This document shows positions 52,858-61,750 of a stretch of 64,000 nucleotides of DNA, piece by piece. The stretch's first letter is position 1. The number at the start of each line of letters is the position of its first letter. The notes beneath the pieces are model-generated. The model saw only the letters and a program-made list of their open reading frames with translations, made no database searches and was not told the DNA's origin. The stretch covers positions 84,819 through 148,818 of the forward strand of contig NZ_JBHOQR010000024.1 of the NCBI RefSeq assembly GCF_042408815.1, in the 5' to 3' direction. Source of the DNA: Thermoflexus sp042408815. Lineage in GTDB: Bacteria > Chloroflexota > Anaerolineae > Thermoflexales > Thermoflexaceae. A program made the position numbers and the translations under genes.

Positions 52858-52886
52858 TTGACGTTCAGGCGGCCCCATGTTATGAT
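52858..52886 (+). promoter_or_regulatory. Promoter of infC-rpmI
   Basis: TTGACG (52858-52863), 17-base spacer, TATGAT (52881-52886); start near 52893, about 29 bases before the AUU start codon. Confidence 0.7.
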
Positions 52887-52921
52887 CTTCTCCGACATCC
52901 TCTCCCAGGAAGGAGGAGCAT

Positions 52922-53524
52922 ATTTCCGCTCGGAAATATCGTGTCAATGAGGCAATCCGGGCGCGCCAGGTCCGGTTAATCGGCCCGGATGGAAAGCAGA
53001 TCGGTGTGGTTTCCTTGATGGAGGCGCTTGCTGCGGCACGCCAGTATGGCCTGGATCTGGTGGAGGTCGCCCCCCAGGCCGACCCGCCGGTCTGCCGCAT
53101 CATGGATTACGGCAAGTTCCTCTACGAGCAAGCGAAGAAGGAACGGGAAGCCCGCAAGGCGCTGAAACAGATCGTCGTGAAAGAGGTCCGCCTGCGGCCC
53201 ACCACGGATCCCCACCACGTTGGATTCAAGGTGCGGGATGCCCGGCGTTTTCTCAACGATGGCAACAAGGTCAAGGTCCAGGTTCGGATGCGGGGGCGCG
53301 AGATGACGCACCTGCAGCTGGCTACAGAGATGCTCCAGCGTTTCGCGGAGCAGGTAGCCGATGTGGGCATGGTGGAAATCCCGCCGAGTATGGAGGGCCA
53401 GAGCATGGTGATGGTGCTGGCCCCCCTGCGTCGGAAGGGGGTGGCGCCGGCGGAACGGAAAGTGGAATCCAGCCCGGAGGTGATCGAAGGTGCCCAAGAT
53501 TCGGACCCACAAGGCGACCGCTAA
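52922..53524 (+). CDS. infC: Translation initiation factor IF-3, starting at AUU
   Basis: 200 residues beginning at ATT (52922-52924) behind AAGGAGGAGCAT; the codons that follow, SARKYRVNEAIRARQVRLIG, are the conserved IF-3 N-terminus, so the later GTG/ATG codons cannot be the start. C-terminal domain KEVRLRPTTDPHHVGFKVRDARRF and the tail MVMVLAPL are typical. AUU starts in infC are known to be discriminated against by IF-3 itself, giving autoregulation. The C-terminus (about 15 residues longer than usual) overlaps rpmI. Confidence 0.96.
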   Translation: MSARKYRVNEAIRARQVRLIGPDGKQIGVVSLMEALAAARQYGLDLVEVAPQADPPVCRIMDYGKFLYEQAKKEREARKALKQIVVKEVRLRPTTDPHHVGFKVRDARRFLNDGNKVKVQVRMRGREMTHLQLATEMLQRFAEQVADVGMVEIPPSMEGQSMVMVLAPLRRKGVAPAERKVESSPEVIEGAQDSDPQGDR

Positions 53525-53702
53525 GCGGCTTCGCTATACCGGGAGCGGGAAACTGGTGCGCGCGAAGATCGGCCGCAGTCACTTGCGGCGCAAGCGTGCC
53601 AAACGCACCAAGCGGCTCTACGATGAGATGCTCCCAGTGACTGAGCCCTTCGTTTATAAGCAGGTGAAGCGGCTGGCCCCCTATCTGGACAAGAAAGATT
53701 AA
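53490..53702 (+). CDS. rpmI: 50S ribosomal protein L35
   Basis: 70 residues from a GTG behind GGAGGTGATCGAAG. MPKIRTHKATAKRLRYTGSGKL and the SHLRRKRAKRTKRL centre are diagnostic. It starts 35 bases inside infC, in another frame, so translation is coupled. Confidence 0.96.
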   Translation: MPKIRTHKATAKRLRYTGSGKLVRAKIGRSHLRRKRAKRTKRLYDEMLPVTEPFVYKQVKRLAPYLDKKD

Positions 53703-53934
53703 TGGGGCCAGGTGTTCTAGGTCTGAGGGCACCGCTGAAAGGGGCACCCCTGCTTTCCCGATAAAGCGGAAGTCGCATCCCTGGTCTCTTGGTAAGAGCT
53801 TCTGGGGAGAGAGCGCCTCAGCTCCCGAAATGGGCGCACGGCCGCGCCAGTCCTGAATTCCGCTGGAGAGCAGGGTGTCTCCGGCATCCTATCCTCAGCC
53901 GCATATCTTTTCGCACCTATAGGGGGAAGTTGCG
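53703..53934 (+). other. Unusually long rpmI-rplT spacer
   Basis: 232 bases where most bacteria have a few dozen. Contains short inverted repeats (CTGCTTT/AAAGCGG near 53750-53770; GGGGCACCCC near 53736) but no terminator with T tract and no open frame of note. May hold an L20 autoregulatory site or an internal promoter; not demonstrated. Confidence 0.35.
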
Positions 53935-54297
53935 ATGACTCGTGTGAAAAGCAGCGTCACGAATCGCCGTCGCCACAAGAAGGTGCTGAAGATGGTGGAA
54001 GGCCAGCGGGGATCCCGCAGTCGGCATTACCGGCGAGCTCACGAGGCGATGATTAAATCCCTCGCTTACGCCTATCGCCATCGGCGGGAGCGCAAACGGG
54101 ATTTCCGCCGTCTTTGGATTATGCGGATCAATGCCGCAGCCCGTCAGAACGGCCTCTCCTACAGCCGGTTGATGGCTGGGCTGCGGGCCGCCGGGATCAC
54201 CCTCAATCGCAAGATCCTAGCGGATCTGGCGGTTCGGGATGCAGCCGCCTTCGCCCAGCTGGTCGAAACCGCTCGCCAGGCGCTGGGCCTTGCCTGA
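53935..54297 (+). CDS. rplT: 50S ribosomal protein L20
   Basis: 120 residues. MTRVKSSVTNRRRHKKVLKM, GSRSRHYRRAHEAMIKSLAYAYRHRRERKRDFRRLWI and SYSRLMAGL are conserved L20 segments. GGGGGAAG lies before the ATG. Distal gene of the infC-rpmI-rplT group. Confidence 0.96.
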   Translation: MTRVKSSVTNRRRHKKVLKMVEGQRGSRSRHYRRAHEAMIKSLAYAYRHRRERKRDFRRLWIMRINAAARQNGLSYSRLMAGLRAAGITLNRKILADLAVRDAAAFAQLVETARQALGLA

Positions 54298-54431
54298 TGG
54301 TTTGAATTCCCTGCCCGAACGCTTCGGGGGGAGAACGGAGCACCCCCGTCGCTCTGCCCCTCCCCCAATCGCCCTCTCTCCATGGGAGGAGGGCGGGAAA
54401 GTCCGGCAGAGGGGCCCTATCCCATTCCCAT

Positions 54432-55226
54432 ATGCTCCGGATCACCAGTCCCTCCAATGAGAAGGTCAAGCGAGTGCGGGCGCTCTTGGAACAGCGGAAA
54501 GCCCGCCGCACCTATCGGCAGATGGTTCTGGAAAGCCCGCGCCTGATCGATGAGGCCCTGCGTTTCAATGCTCATCATCCGGAATACCGCCTCCTTTTCG
54601 CGTTCTATGCGGATCCCACCCCCCGTGCTCAGGAGACCTTATCCCGCCTTCAGGCAGCCGGGGTGCCCTGTTATGAGGTCACCCCGGCGATCCTTCAGAT
54701 GTGCACGGAGGCGGAGACTCCCCAGGGGGTGATCGCCGTAGCGCCGATCCCGGAACTCCCCTGGCCCGCCGCGCCGACCTTCCTGGTCCTCCTCGATCGG
54801 GTTCAGGAGCCCGGGAATGTAGGCGCTGTGTTGCGCAGCGCGGCGGCGGCGGGCGCGGAAGGGATGATCCTCCCGCCGGGGACTGCCGATCCGTGGCATC
54901 CGAAGGCGGTGCGGGCGGCCGCGGGCGCCCATTTCGTTCTGCCCGTGCGCCCGGCCTCCTGGACGGAAATCCCCGCTCTCCTGAAGGGCACCACCATCTG
55001 GCTCGCGACACCCGGAGGCACGCACACCTACCTGGAGGTGGACTGGCGGGAGCCTGTGACGCTGATCCTGGGGGGTGAAGCGGCAGGCCCCGGGCCGGAG
55101 GTGCACCATCTGTCCCATCGCACCGTGCGGATCCCGATGGCGCGGGGGATGGAGTCCCTCAACGTCGCCGTCGCCGCCGCCCTTCTCCTCTATGAGGTCG
55201 CCCGCCAGCGGGGATGGATCCTATGA
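54432..55226 (+). CDS. SpoU/TrmH-family RNA 2'-O-methyltransferase
   Basis: 264 residues. N-terminal substrate-binding domain (1-105, ITSPSNEKVKRVRALLEQRKAR), then the SPOUT trefoil-knot domain with motif 1 DRVQEPGNVGAVLRSAAAAG, motif 2 LILGGEAAGPG and motif 3 IPMARGMESLNVAVAAALLLYE. Methylates a ribose in rRNA or tRNA; the exact target is not readable. It follows rplT, as TrmH-type genes often do. Confidence 0.92.
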   Translation: MLRITSPSNEKVKRVRALLEQRKARRTYRQMVLESPRLIDEALRFNAHHPEYRLLFAFYADPTPRAQETLSRLQAAGVPCYEVTPAILQMCTEAETPQGVIAVAPIPELPWPAAPTFLVLLDRVQEPGNVGAVLRSAAAAGAEGMILPPGTADPWHPKAVRAAAGAHFVLPVRPASWTEIPALLKGTTIWLATPGGTHTYLEVDWREPVTLILGGEAAGPGPEVHHLSHRTVRIPMARGMESLNVAVAAALLLYEVARQRGWIL

Positions 55227-55347
55227 CCCGCAGGCCCTGCACCGTTTATCCAGATCCTATTCGGAAGCGTGAAGGGCCAGGCGGGCCGTCCGCGAGGGCC
55301 CACTGGACCGTGCGGGGAAAATCCAGTCGCATGCCTCCGTTCAAGAA

Positions 55348-56577
55348 ATGAATCGGATTCGCTTGATTTTGGAACAAATGGCTCATGGGGGCGAGGCCAT
55401 CGGCCGTCATGAGGGCAAGGTGGTGTTTGTTCCCTTCGGCATCCCGGGGGAGACCGTGGACATTGAAGTGGTGGAAGATCGGGGCTCCTACGCCCGGGGG
55501 CGGATCCGGGAGGTGATCTCCCCCTCCCCGGCGCGAAGGGAGCCACCTTGCCCCCATTTCGGGGAATGCGGCGGCTGTCATCTCCAGCATATGAGCTACG
55601 AGGCCCAGCTGCAATTTAAGGCGGAGATCGTTCGGGATCAGCTGCGCCGGATCGGGAAGATCGAGGACCCGCCGGTGCGCCCCACCATCCCCAGCCCCGA
55701 TCCTCTGGGTTATCGCAATCAGGTCCAGTTTTCCGCAACCCCCGATGGCCGTCTGGGCTTTCAGGCGATGCGCTCCCATCGGGTGGTCCCCATCACCCGC
55801 TGCTGGATCGCCCATCCGATGCTCCAGGAACTGTATGAGGCGCTGGACATCGAGGGACTGGCCCTGCGGCGGCTCACGCTGCGATGCGGCGTTCGCACCG
55901 GGGATCGAATGGTGATCTTCGAAACCGAGGGGGATGAGCTGCCCATCCTGGAGACCGACCTGCGGGTCTCCTTGGTCCTGCTCACCGAGGATGAGCGGAT
56001 CATCCCGCTGATCGGATTGGACTATCTCACAGAAGAGGTGGGCGGGTTCCTCTTCCGTATCTCAGCCTCCAGCTTCTTCCAGACCAACACGGCGATAGCG
56101 GAACAAATTGTCCATCGGGTGGTGGAGTGGGCCGATCTGCACGGGACGGAGGCTGTCCTGGATGCCTATTGCGGGGTCGGGTTGTTCACAGCGCACCTGG
56201 CGCCTTTCGCCCGACGGGTGGTCGGCATCGAAGCGCATCCGGCAGCCGTCGCCGACGCCCAACATAACCTGGCCCGGTTCCCCCATGTGGAGATCCAAGC
56301 CGGGACTGTGGAGGCGGTCGCCCCGACGCTGGAGGAGCCCTTCGACGTCTTGGTGGTGGATCCCCCCCGAACCGGATGCTCTCGGGAGGCCCTGGAAGCC
56401 CTCCTGCGACTGGCGCCCCGGCGCTGGATCTATGTTTCCTGCGATCCCGCCACCATGGCCCGAGACGCCCGCCGGATCCTCGATGCAGGTTACCAATTGC
56501 GAGAAGTTCAGCCGTTCGATATGTTCCCACAAACCTATCACATTGAGACCGTCTCGCTGTTCGAGAAAGAGGAATGA
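55348..56577 (+). CDS. rlmD: 23S rRNA (uracil-C5)-methyltransferase, RlmD/RumA family
   Basis: 409 residues. N-terminal TRAM domain (1-60: GGEAIGRHEGKVVFVPFGIPGE), Fe-S cysteines CPHFGECGGCHLQH plus a fourth Cys near 155 (TRCWIAHP region), SAM motif VLDAYCGVGLFTAHLA, and the catalytic DPPRTGCS and YVSCDPATMARD with the nucleophilic Cys. Which uracil (U747 or U1939 class) cannot be told. Confidence 0.93.
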   Translation: MNRIRLILEQMAHGGEAIGRHEGKVVFVPFGIPGETVDIEVVEDRGSYARGRIREVISPSPARREPPCPHFGECGGCHLQHMSYEAQLQFKAEIVRDQLRRIGKIEDPPVRPTIPSPDPLGYRNQVQFSATPDGRLGFQAMRSHRVVPITRCWIAHPMLQELYEALDIEGLALRRLTLRCGVRTGDRMVIFETEGDELPILETDLRVSLVLLTEDERIIPLIGLDYLTEEVGGFLFRISASSFFQTNTAIAEQIVHRVVEWADLHGTEAVLDAYCGVGLFTAHLAPFARRVVGIEAHPAAVADAQHNLARFPHVEIQAGTVEAVAPTLEEPFDVLVVDPPRTGCSREALEALLRLAPRRWIYVSCDPATMARDARRILDAGYQLREVQPFDMFPQTYHIETVSLFEKEE

Positions 56578-56756
56578 TCTGCCCCTTGCCCCCATCATGG
56601 GGCCTCGCCCCGTCCCTCAGGCAACCGGTCCGCCCAGGGTTTCCGATTTTCCCCTAACCATCACCGGAAGCCACCCACGAAGCCGTTGCGGAGGAAATAC
56701 ACAGGCATTCGCGGATAAAATATTTTCTGGTTTGGATTCCCTCCGGGGGTTCCCCG

Positions 56757-58742
56757 ATGGGCCGTCGGATCTATCTGGAAGATATCCCTCTAGAGGAAGC
56801 CTGGGCGCGCTTCCTTCAAGCGCTGGGAGAGGCCGGCCTGGATGGGCCGTTCTCCGGGGAGCGGGTTCCCCTGGATCAGGCGCTGGGGCGGATCACGGCA
56901 GAGCCCATCTGGGCCCGGTTGTCCGTCCCTCCCTATCCGGCTGCGGCGATGGATGGGTTCGCCCTCCGCGCCCAGGATACGATAGGCGCCACCGAAACTC
57001 AGCCGCGGGTGCTGCCCGTCCACCCGGCCGATGCCGGGGAGGGGGCCTGTTATGTGGATACCGGGGATCCCCTTCCGCCTTGGGCGGACGCGGTGGTCCC
57101 GGTGGAGCAAGTGCAATTCGACGCGGAAGCCCCTGAGCGGGCGACCCAGATCATCTTGTATCAACCGGTTGCCCCCTGGGCCAATGTCCGCCCGGTCGCT
57201 GAGGATATCGCCGCGGCCGAGCTAGTGCTGCCCGCTAATCATCGGCTGCGGCCTGTGGATCTGGGCGTCATCGCGGCATGTGGGTATGCGGATGTCTGGG
57301 TGCGCCGTCAGCCCCGGGTGGCCATCCTGCCCACCGGGACGGAGCTGATCCCCCCCGAACATGCCGCGGCGCAAGGGGTGCGGCTGGGGGAGATCATCGA
57401 GTTCAATTCCCTGATGCTGTCCGCTCAAATCCGCGAGTGGGGCGGACTTCCCACCCGCTTCCCGATCATCCCCGACGACTTCGATCGTCTCCTCGAAGCC
57501 ACCCGGGAAGCGGCTCGCACCCATGATCTGGTCCTCATCAACGCTGGCTCCTCCGCAGGGCGTGAGGATTTCACCGCCCGGGTCGTCTCCACCCTGGGCA
57601 CCCTCTTGGTCCACGGAGTGGCGGTGCGCCCAGGCCACCCGGTGATCCTGGGGATGCTCCAGGTGGATGGGCGGTCCATCCCGGTCATTGGGGTTCCGGG
57701 GTTCCCGGTCTCCGCAGCCCTGACCGGCGAGATCTTCGTGGAACCGTTGCTCGCCCGTTGGCTGGGCCGCCCGCCCTCACGGCGACCGCGCCTTTCCGCC
57801 GTGCTCACCCGCAAGCTGCTCTCCCCGCTGGGAGACGAGGAGTGGGTGCGGGTGACCGTGGGACGGGTGGGCGAGCGCTATGTGGCGGCGCCTCTCCCCC
57901 GCGGGGCAGGGGTCCTGTCCTCGCTGGTGCGAGCGGATGGGATCCTGCGGATCCCTCGATTTGTAGAAGGATACGATCAGGGCCAGGTGGTTTCCATCGA
58001 GCTTTACACCCCTATAGAGGAGATCGAAGGCACCGTCCTGGCCATCGGCAGCCACGATATGGCGCTGGATCTGATGGCCCAGTTTTTGGCGGAACGGTAT
58101 CCCGGCCGGAGGCTCCAGAGCGCGAACGCGGGCAGTCTGGGAGGCCTGATCGCCCTTCGTCGGGGAGAATGCCATCTGGCCGGGTCCCACCTGCTGGATC
58201 CCGAAAGCGGCGAATATAATTTGCCCTATGTCCGCCGATATCTCGCTGGGATCCCGGTGGCAGTGGTCACCCTGGCGCACCGGGAGCAGGGCCTGATCGT
58301 CGCTCGGGGAAACCCTAAGGGGATCCGGGATCTGCAGGATCTCGCCCGGCCGGATGTGCGGTTCGTGAACCGCCAGCGGGGAGCGGGAACCCGGATCCTC
58401 CTGGATTATCATCTCCAGCGCCTGGGCATCGACCCCCGGGCAATTGTGGGCTACGAACGGGAGGAGCTCACCCATCTGGCCGTAGCGGCGGCGGTTGCCA
58501 GCGGCCGGGCAGATGTCGGCCTGGGGATCCGCGCGGCGGCCGCGGCGCTGGGGCTTGAGTTCATCCCCCTGGCGCTCGAGCGCTACGACCTGGTGATCCC
58601 GCTGGCCCTCTATGAGGATCCCTGGTTCCAGCCGGTGCTGGAACTCCTGCATGAGGCCCGGTTCCAAGCCGCGGTGGCCGCCCTGCCTGGGTATGATGTC
58701 CGGGAAATGGGACGGGAAGTGGCTCGATTTGCTGGATCGTAA
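56757..58742 (+). CDS. moeA: Molybdopterin molybdotransferase MoeA fused to a PBP-like substrate-binding domain
   Basis: 661 residues. 1-410 is MoeA: RITAEPIWARLSVPPYPAAAMDGFALR, DTGDPLPPWADAVVPVEQV, PTGTELI, INAGSSAGREDFT and VIGVPGFPVSAALT, the molybdate-inserting enzyme. From about 421 a second domain appears: NAGSLGGLIALRRGECHLAGSHLLD, VTLAHREQGLIVARGNPKGI, NRQRGAGTRILLDYHL and ASGRADVGLGIRAAA, the LysR-substrate/periplasmic-binding-like fold (PBP_like) seen after MoeA in many archaea. It probably senses or delivers molybdate or tungstate. No other moa/mob genes are near. Confidence 0.93.
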   Translation: MGRRIYLEDIPLEEAWARFLQALGEAGLDGPFSGERVPLDQALGRITAEPIWARLSVPPYPAAAMDGFALRAQDTIGATETQPRVLPVHPADAGEGACYVDTGDPLPPWADAVVPVEQVQFDAEAPERATQIILYQPVAPWANVRPVAEDIAAAELVLPANHRLRPVDLGVIAACGYADVWVRRQPRVAILPTGTELIPPEHAAAQGVRLGEIIEFNSLMLSAQIREWGGLPTRFPIIPDDFDRLLEATREAARTHDLVLINAGSSAGREDFTARVVSTLGTLLVHGVAVRPGHPVILGMLQVDGRSIPVIGVPGFPVSAALTGEIFVEPLLARWLGRPPSRRPRLSAVLTRKLLSPLGDEEWVRVTVGRVGERYVAAPLPRGAGVLSSLVRADGILRIPRFVEGYDQGQVVSIELYTPIEEIEGTVLAIGSHDMALDLMAQFLAERYPGRRLQSANAGSLGGLIALRRGECHLAGSHLLDPESGEYNLPYVRRYLAGIPVAVVTLAHREQGLIVARGNPKGIRDLQDLARPDVRFVNRQRGAGTRILLDYHLQRLGIDPRAIVGYEREELTHLAVAAAVASGRADVGLGIRAAAAALGLEFIPLALERYDLVIPLALYEDPWFQPVLELLHEARFQAAVAALPGYDVREMGREVARFAGS

Positions 58743-58795
58743 TCGATCATCTGGAGCCCGGCAGGGCAACCTCCTATGGTAGGAGGAGGATCACC

Positions 58796-60013
58796 ATGGG
58801 CGATCCGACACCGTATCCCCGGCTTCGCCCGGTCGATCTGCGCTCCATCGTTCGCAATGGTCGCCGGTATGTGGTGGTACGGGACCCCCTCCGGCTCTCG
58901 GAACAGATGGTGATGATCCCACAATCCCTGGCGCCGGCGTTGGCCCTGTGTGACGGCACGCGAGATCTGCGAGCCATTCGCGCGGCGCTGATGGTGCGCT
59001 ACGGCGTTCGAGTGGACGAGGAGGCCCTGCGCTCCCTGATCGCCACGCTGGATGAATTGTGCCTGCTGGAGAACGAACGGTTCCGGGAAGCCCAGGCCCG
59101 GGCTCTGGAGATCTATCGCCGGGCCCCCTTCCGCCCGCCTATGCTCGCGGAAGAGGTCTATCCGGAGGACCCGACGGCCCTGCGCCAGCTGTTCCGTCGT
59201 TTCGAAGAGGAAGCCCCAGGAGAGGATCCCGAGGAGGATGGACGCGGACTGGTGAGCCCCCACATCGATTATGCGCGGGGTGGACGGGTTTATGCCCGGG
59301 TCTGGCGGCAGGCCGCCCCGTTTGTGCGAGAGGCAGACCTGGCGATCATCCTGGGGACGGATCATTACGGAGAGGACCGATCGATCACGCTGACCCGTCA
59401 ACACTACGCCACGCCCTTCGGCATGCTCCCCACGGCGCAGTCGATCGTGGAGGCCCTGGCTCAGGCGCTGGGGGAGGAAGCCGCCTTCGCCGGTGAGCTT
59501 CGCCACCGGGGGGAACACTCCATCGAGCTGGCCGCCGTGTGGCTGCATGCGACACGCGAGGGGAAACCGGTGGAAACGGTGCCCATCCTCTGCGGCCCCC
59601 TGATGTCCTTCATCCAGGAAGATCGGGATCCGATCTCCGATCCGGTGATCGCTCGTTTCGTTGAGACCATGCGCGCCGCCATCGCCGGGCGCCGGGCGGT
59701 GATCGTGGCCGCGGGGGATCTGGCCCATGTCGGCCCGGCTTTCGGCGGCCGCCCGCTGGATCTTCCAGGGCAGGCTCGCCTGAAGGCGGACGACGAGGCC
59801 TTGATCGAACGCATGGCCGCCGGGGACGCTGCGGGTTTCTTCGAGGAGATCCGACGGACCAAAGACCGCAACAACGTGTGCGGGGTCTCCCCGATCTACC
59901 TCGCCCTGCGCATCCTGGAGCCTACCATGGGGAAAAAGGTGGATTACGCCCTCTGCCCGGCGGATGAGCAGGGCACTTCGGTGGTTTCCATCTGTGGCCT
60001 CATATGGCGATGA
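58796..60013 (+). CDS. amrB: AmmeMemoRadiSam system protein B (Memo-like) with PqqD-like N-terminal domain
   Basis: 405 residues; AGGAGGAGGATCACC before the ATG. About 40-100 resembles PqqD: MIPQSLAPALALCDGTRDLR, then IRAALMVRYGVRVDEEALRSLIATLDE. About 145-405 is the Memo domain: SPHIDYARGG (H156), ILGTDHYGED (H190), RGEHSIELA, VAAGDLAHVGPAFGG and NNVCGVSPI (C362), the metal-site residues of MEMO1. In many genomes it goes with AmmeCR1 and a radical SAM enzyme; neither is adjacent. Its function is not established. Confidence 0.88.
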   Translation: MGDPTPYPRLRPVDLRSIVRNGRRYVVVRDPLRLSEQMVMIPQSLAPALALCDGTRDLRAIRAALMVRYGVRVDEEALRSLIATLDELCLLENERFREAQARALEIYRRAPFRPPMLAEEVYPEDPTALRQLFRRFEEEAPGEDPEEDGRGLVSPHIDYARGGRVYARVWRQAAPFVREADLAIILGTDHYGEDRSITLTRQHYATPFGMLPTAQSIVEALAQALGEEAAFAGELRHRGEHSIELAAVWLHATREGKPVETVPILCGPLMSFIQEDRDPISDPVIARFVETMRAAIAGRRAVIVAAGDLAHVGPAFGGRPLDLPGQARLKADDEALIERMAAGDAAGFFEEIRRTKDRNNVCGVSPIYLALRILEPTMGKKVDYALCPADEQGTSVVSICGLIWR

Positions 60014-61590
60014 GCGTCGAGGTTTCCCTTTTCTCGTTCCTGGCCGGCATGGGGCTCAGCTTCGGCCTCGGGCGGATGCTCCAGGTCCTCCTCCGGCCCT
60101 CTCGCCGGCGCCCGGATCCCCGCATGCTGCTTCTGATTCTCCTCGCCTTTGCGTTACGGGCGGGCTCCCTGACTGCCCAGTCCCTCTGGCGAGACGAGGT
60201 GGATGCGCTGCGATTCGGGCGGGATCTCTCGAGGGAGATCGCCGAGGCCTTCCGGCAGGGGGATCGGGCAGGATGGGAACGGGTGGCCGCGATACTGACT
60301 CGACCGGGCTTCAATGGGCCGCTCTATTTCATCGGGCTCTTCCAGTGGGTTAGCCTGGCCGGCGATTCGGAATTCGCCCTCCGGTTCCCATCGGTCTGGC
60401 TGGGGACTCTGGCGGTGGCCCTGGGGTTTGCCCTCTTCCGCCGATACCTGCCAGCCCCTGCCGCGCGACTCACCGCATGGTTCCTGGCAACAGCACCCTT
60501 CCTGGTCTGGTATGGCCAGGAGGCTAAGATGTATGCCCTCCTGGTGTTTCTCTTCCTGGCTGCTTGGGGCGCCCAGGAGGCCGCCCGTCGGGATCCACAG
60601 GGATGGGTGGAGGCCGCCCTATGGCTGCTCCTGGGGCTTTACAGCCATATCCTCTTTGCTTTGTTTCTCCCCGCCTTCCTCGCGCTAATCGGGATCCGAA
60701 AAGGATGGCCATGGAAAGCGCTGATCGGCGCAACAGCAGCCGGTCTCCTGTTGCTGATCGCGGATCTCCCTCTGCTGCGTTGGCAGATCCGTCAGGTGCT
60801 TCAGTGGGATGGAGGGATCCACCCGATCTGCGGGGAGACCGGCTTTCCGCGGGTGGCCCCATGGGATGGACTGGAAATGGTAGCCTGGGGGGCAGCGGTC
60901 GGGGTGTGGAGTGGGTTCCCGAGTTGGGGGCTTCTCCCTCTGAGCGCATGGATGATCCTGGGGGTCCTGGCCGGCCGGGTATCCAGGCGGGTGCGCGGCG
61001 TGCTGACGCTGTGGGCGTTGAGTCCGTGGGCCTTGCTTTCCATGCTCTCCCTCTGCCGTCCGCTCTTCGTGGAGCGCTATCTCATCGCGGCCATGCCCGC
61101 CTGGTTCGCCCTGGCAGCGATCGGCTGGGATCGGATCCCGGGTCGTGTCCAGCGAGCGATGGCCCTTGCCCTCGTTCTGGCCCCCATGACGATGGGCCTG
61201 TGGGCGCAGTCCGCCACACCCATCAAGTCGGATTTTCGGTCGGCGGCGCGCATCGTGGCCGCGGGTTACCGCCCGGGGGAGCTTATCCTGTTCCACATCG
61301 GCTACATTCAGTATGTGTTCGACTATTATTTCCGCCAGCCTTACGAAGGGGCATGGGCGCCAGCCACCAACTTCCGGACCCCGGAGGGGAAATACCGGCT
61401 GGGGGAAGCGGAGGTGGCGTCCCGGATGGCGGCCCTGGTGCAGGGCCGGAAAGGGGTCTGGCTGATTTATTCGGAAGCTTCTATGTGGGACGATCGGGAT
61501 CTGGTCCGACGCTGGTTGGAAGCCCACGGCCAGCTGACCGGGCGCTGGGTGTTCCAGCAGGTGGAAGTACGGCGGTATGCGCTCCCGTAA
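60004..61590 (+). CDS. GT39/ArnT-like membrane glycosyltransferase
   Basis: 528 residues with about 10-12 membrane segments. SLWRDEVDALRFG carries the conserved acidic Asp-Glu pair of the first periplasmic loop in polyprenyl-phosphate-sugar transferases; FLVWYGQEAKMYALLVFLFLAAW is the second signature. A soluble C-terminal domain starts near 410. Likely glycosylates a protein or lipid on the outer face of the membrane. The start overlaps amrB by 10 bases (or 4 if the ATG at 60010 is used). Confidence 0.88.
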   Translation: MAMSVEVSLFSFLAGMGLSFGLGRMLQVLLRPSRRRPDPRMLLLILLAFALRAGSLTAQSLWRDEVDALRFGRDLSREIAEAFRQGDRAGWERVAAILTRPGFNGPLYFIGLFQWVSLAGDSEFALRFPSVWLGTLAVALGFALFRRYLPAPAARLTAWFLATAPFLVWYGQEAKMYALLVFLFLAAWGAQEAARRDPQGWVEAALWLLLGLYSHILFALFLPAFLALIGIRKGWPWKALIGATAAGLLLLIADLPLLRWQIRQVLQWDGGIHPICGETGFPRVAPWDGLEMVAWGAAVGVWSGFPSWGLLPLSAWMILGVLAGRVSRRVRGVLTLWALSPWALLSMLSLCRPLFVERYLIAAMPAWFALAAIGWDRIPGRVQRAMALALVLAPMTMGLWAQSATPIKSDFRSAARIVAAGYRPGELILFHIGYIQYVFDYYFRQPYEGAWAPATNFRTPEGKYRLGEAEVASRMAALVQGRKGVWLIYSEASMWDDRDLVRRWLEAHGQLTGRWVFQQVEVRRYALP

Positions 61591-61750
61591 AGATCCCATG
61601 GCCTTTCCCCCCAGTCCATTCCCGATGGTCCCTCCGCTCGCGCGCGGATCCCCTGGCAGGGCTTTCGCGGAGTGCGGGCGATCTTGGTGGCTCACATCTC
61701 ATCACTCCCCTTGACCAACCGATCCGCGCATCCGGCGACGGGGGATCGCC

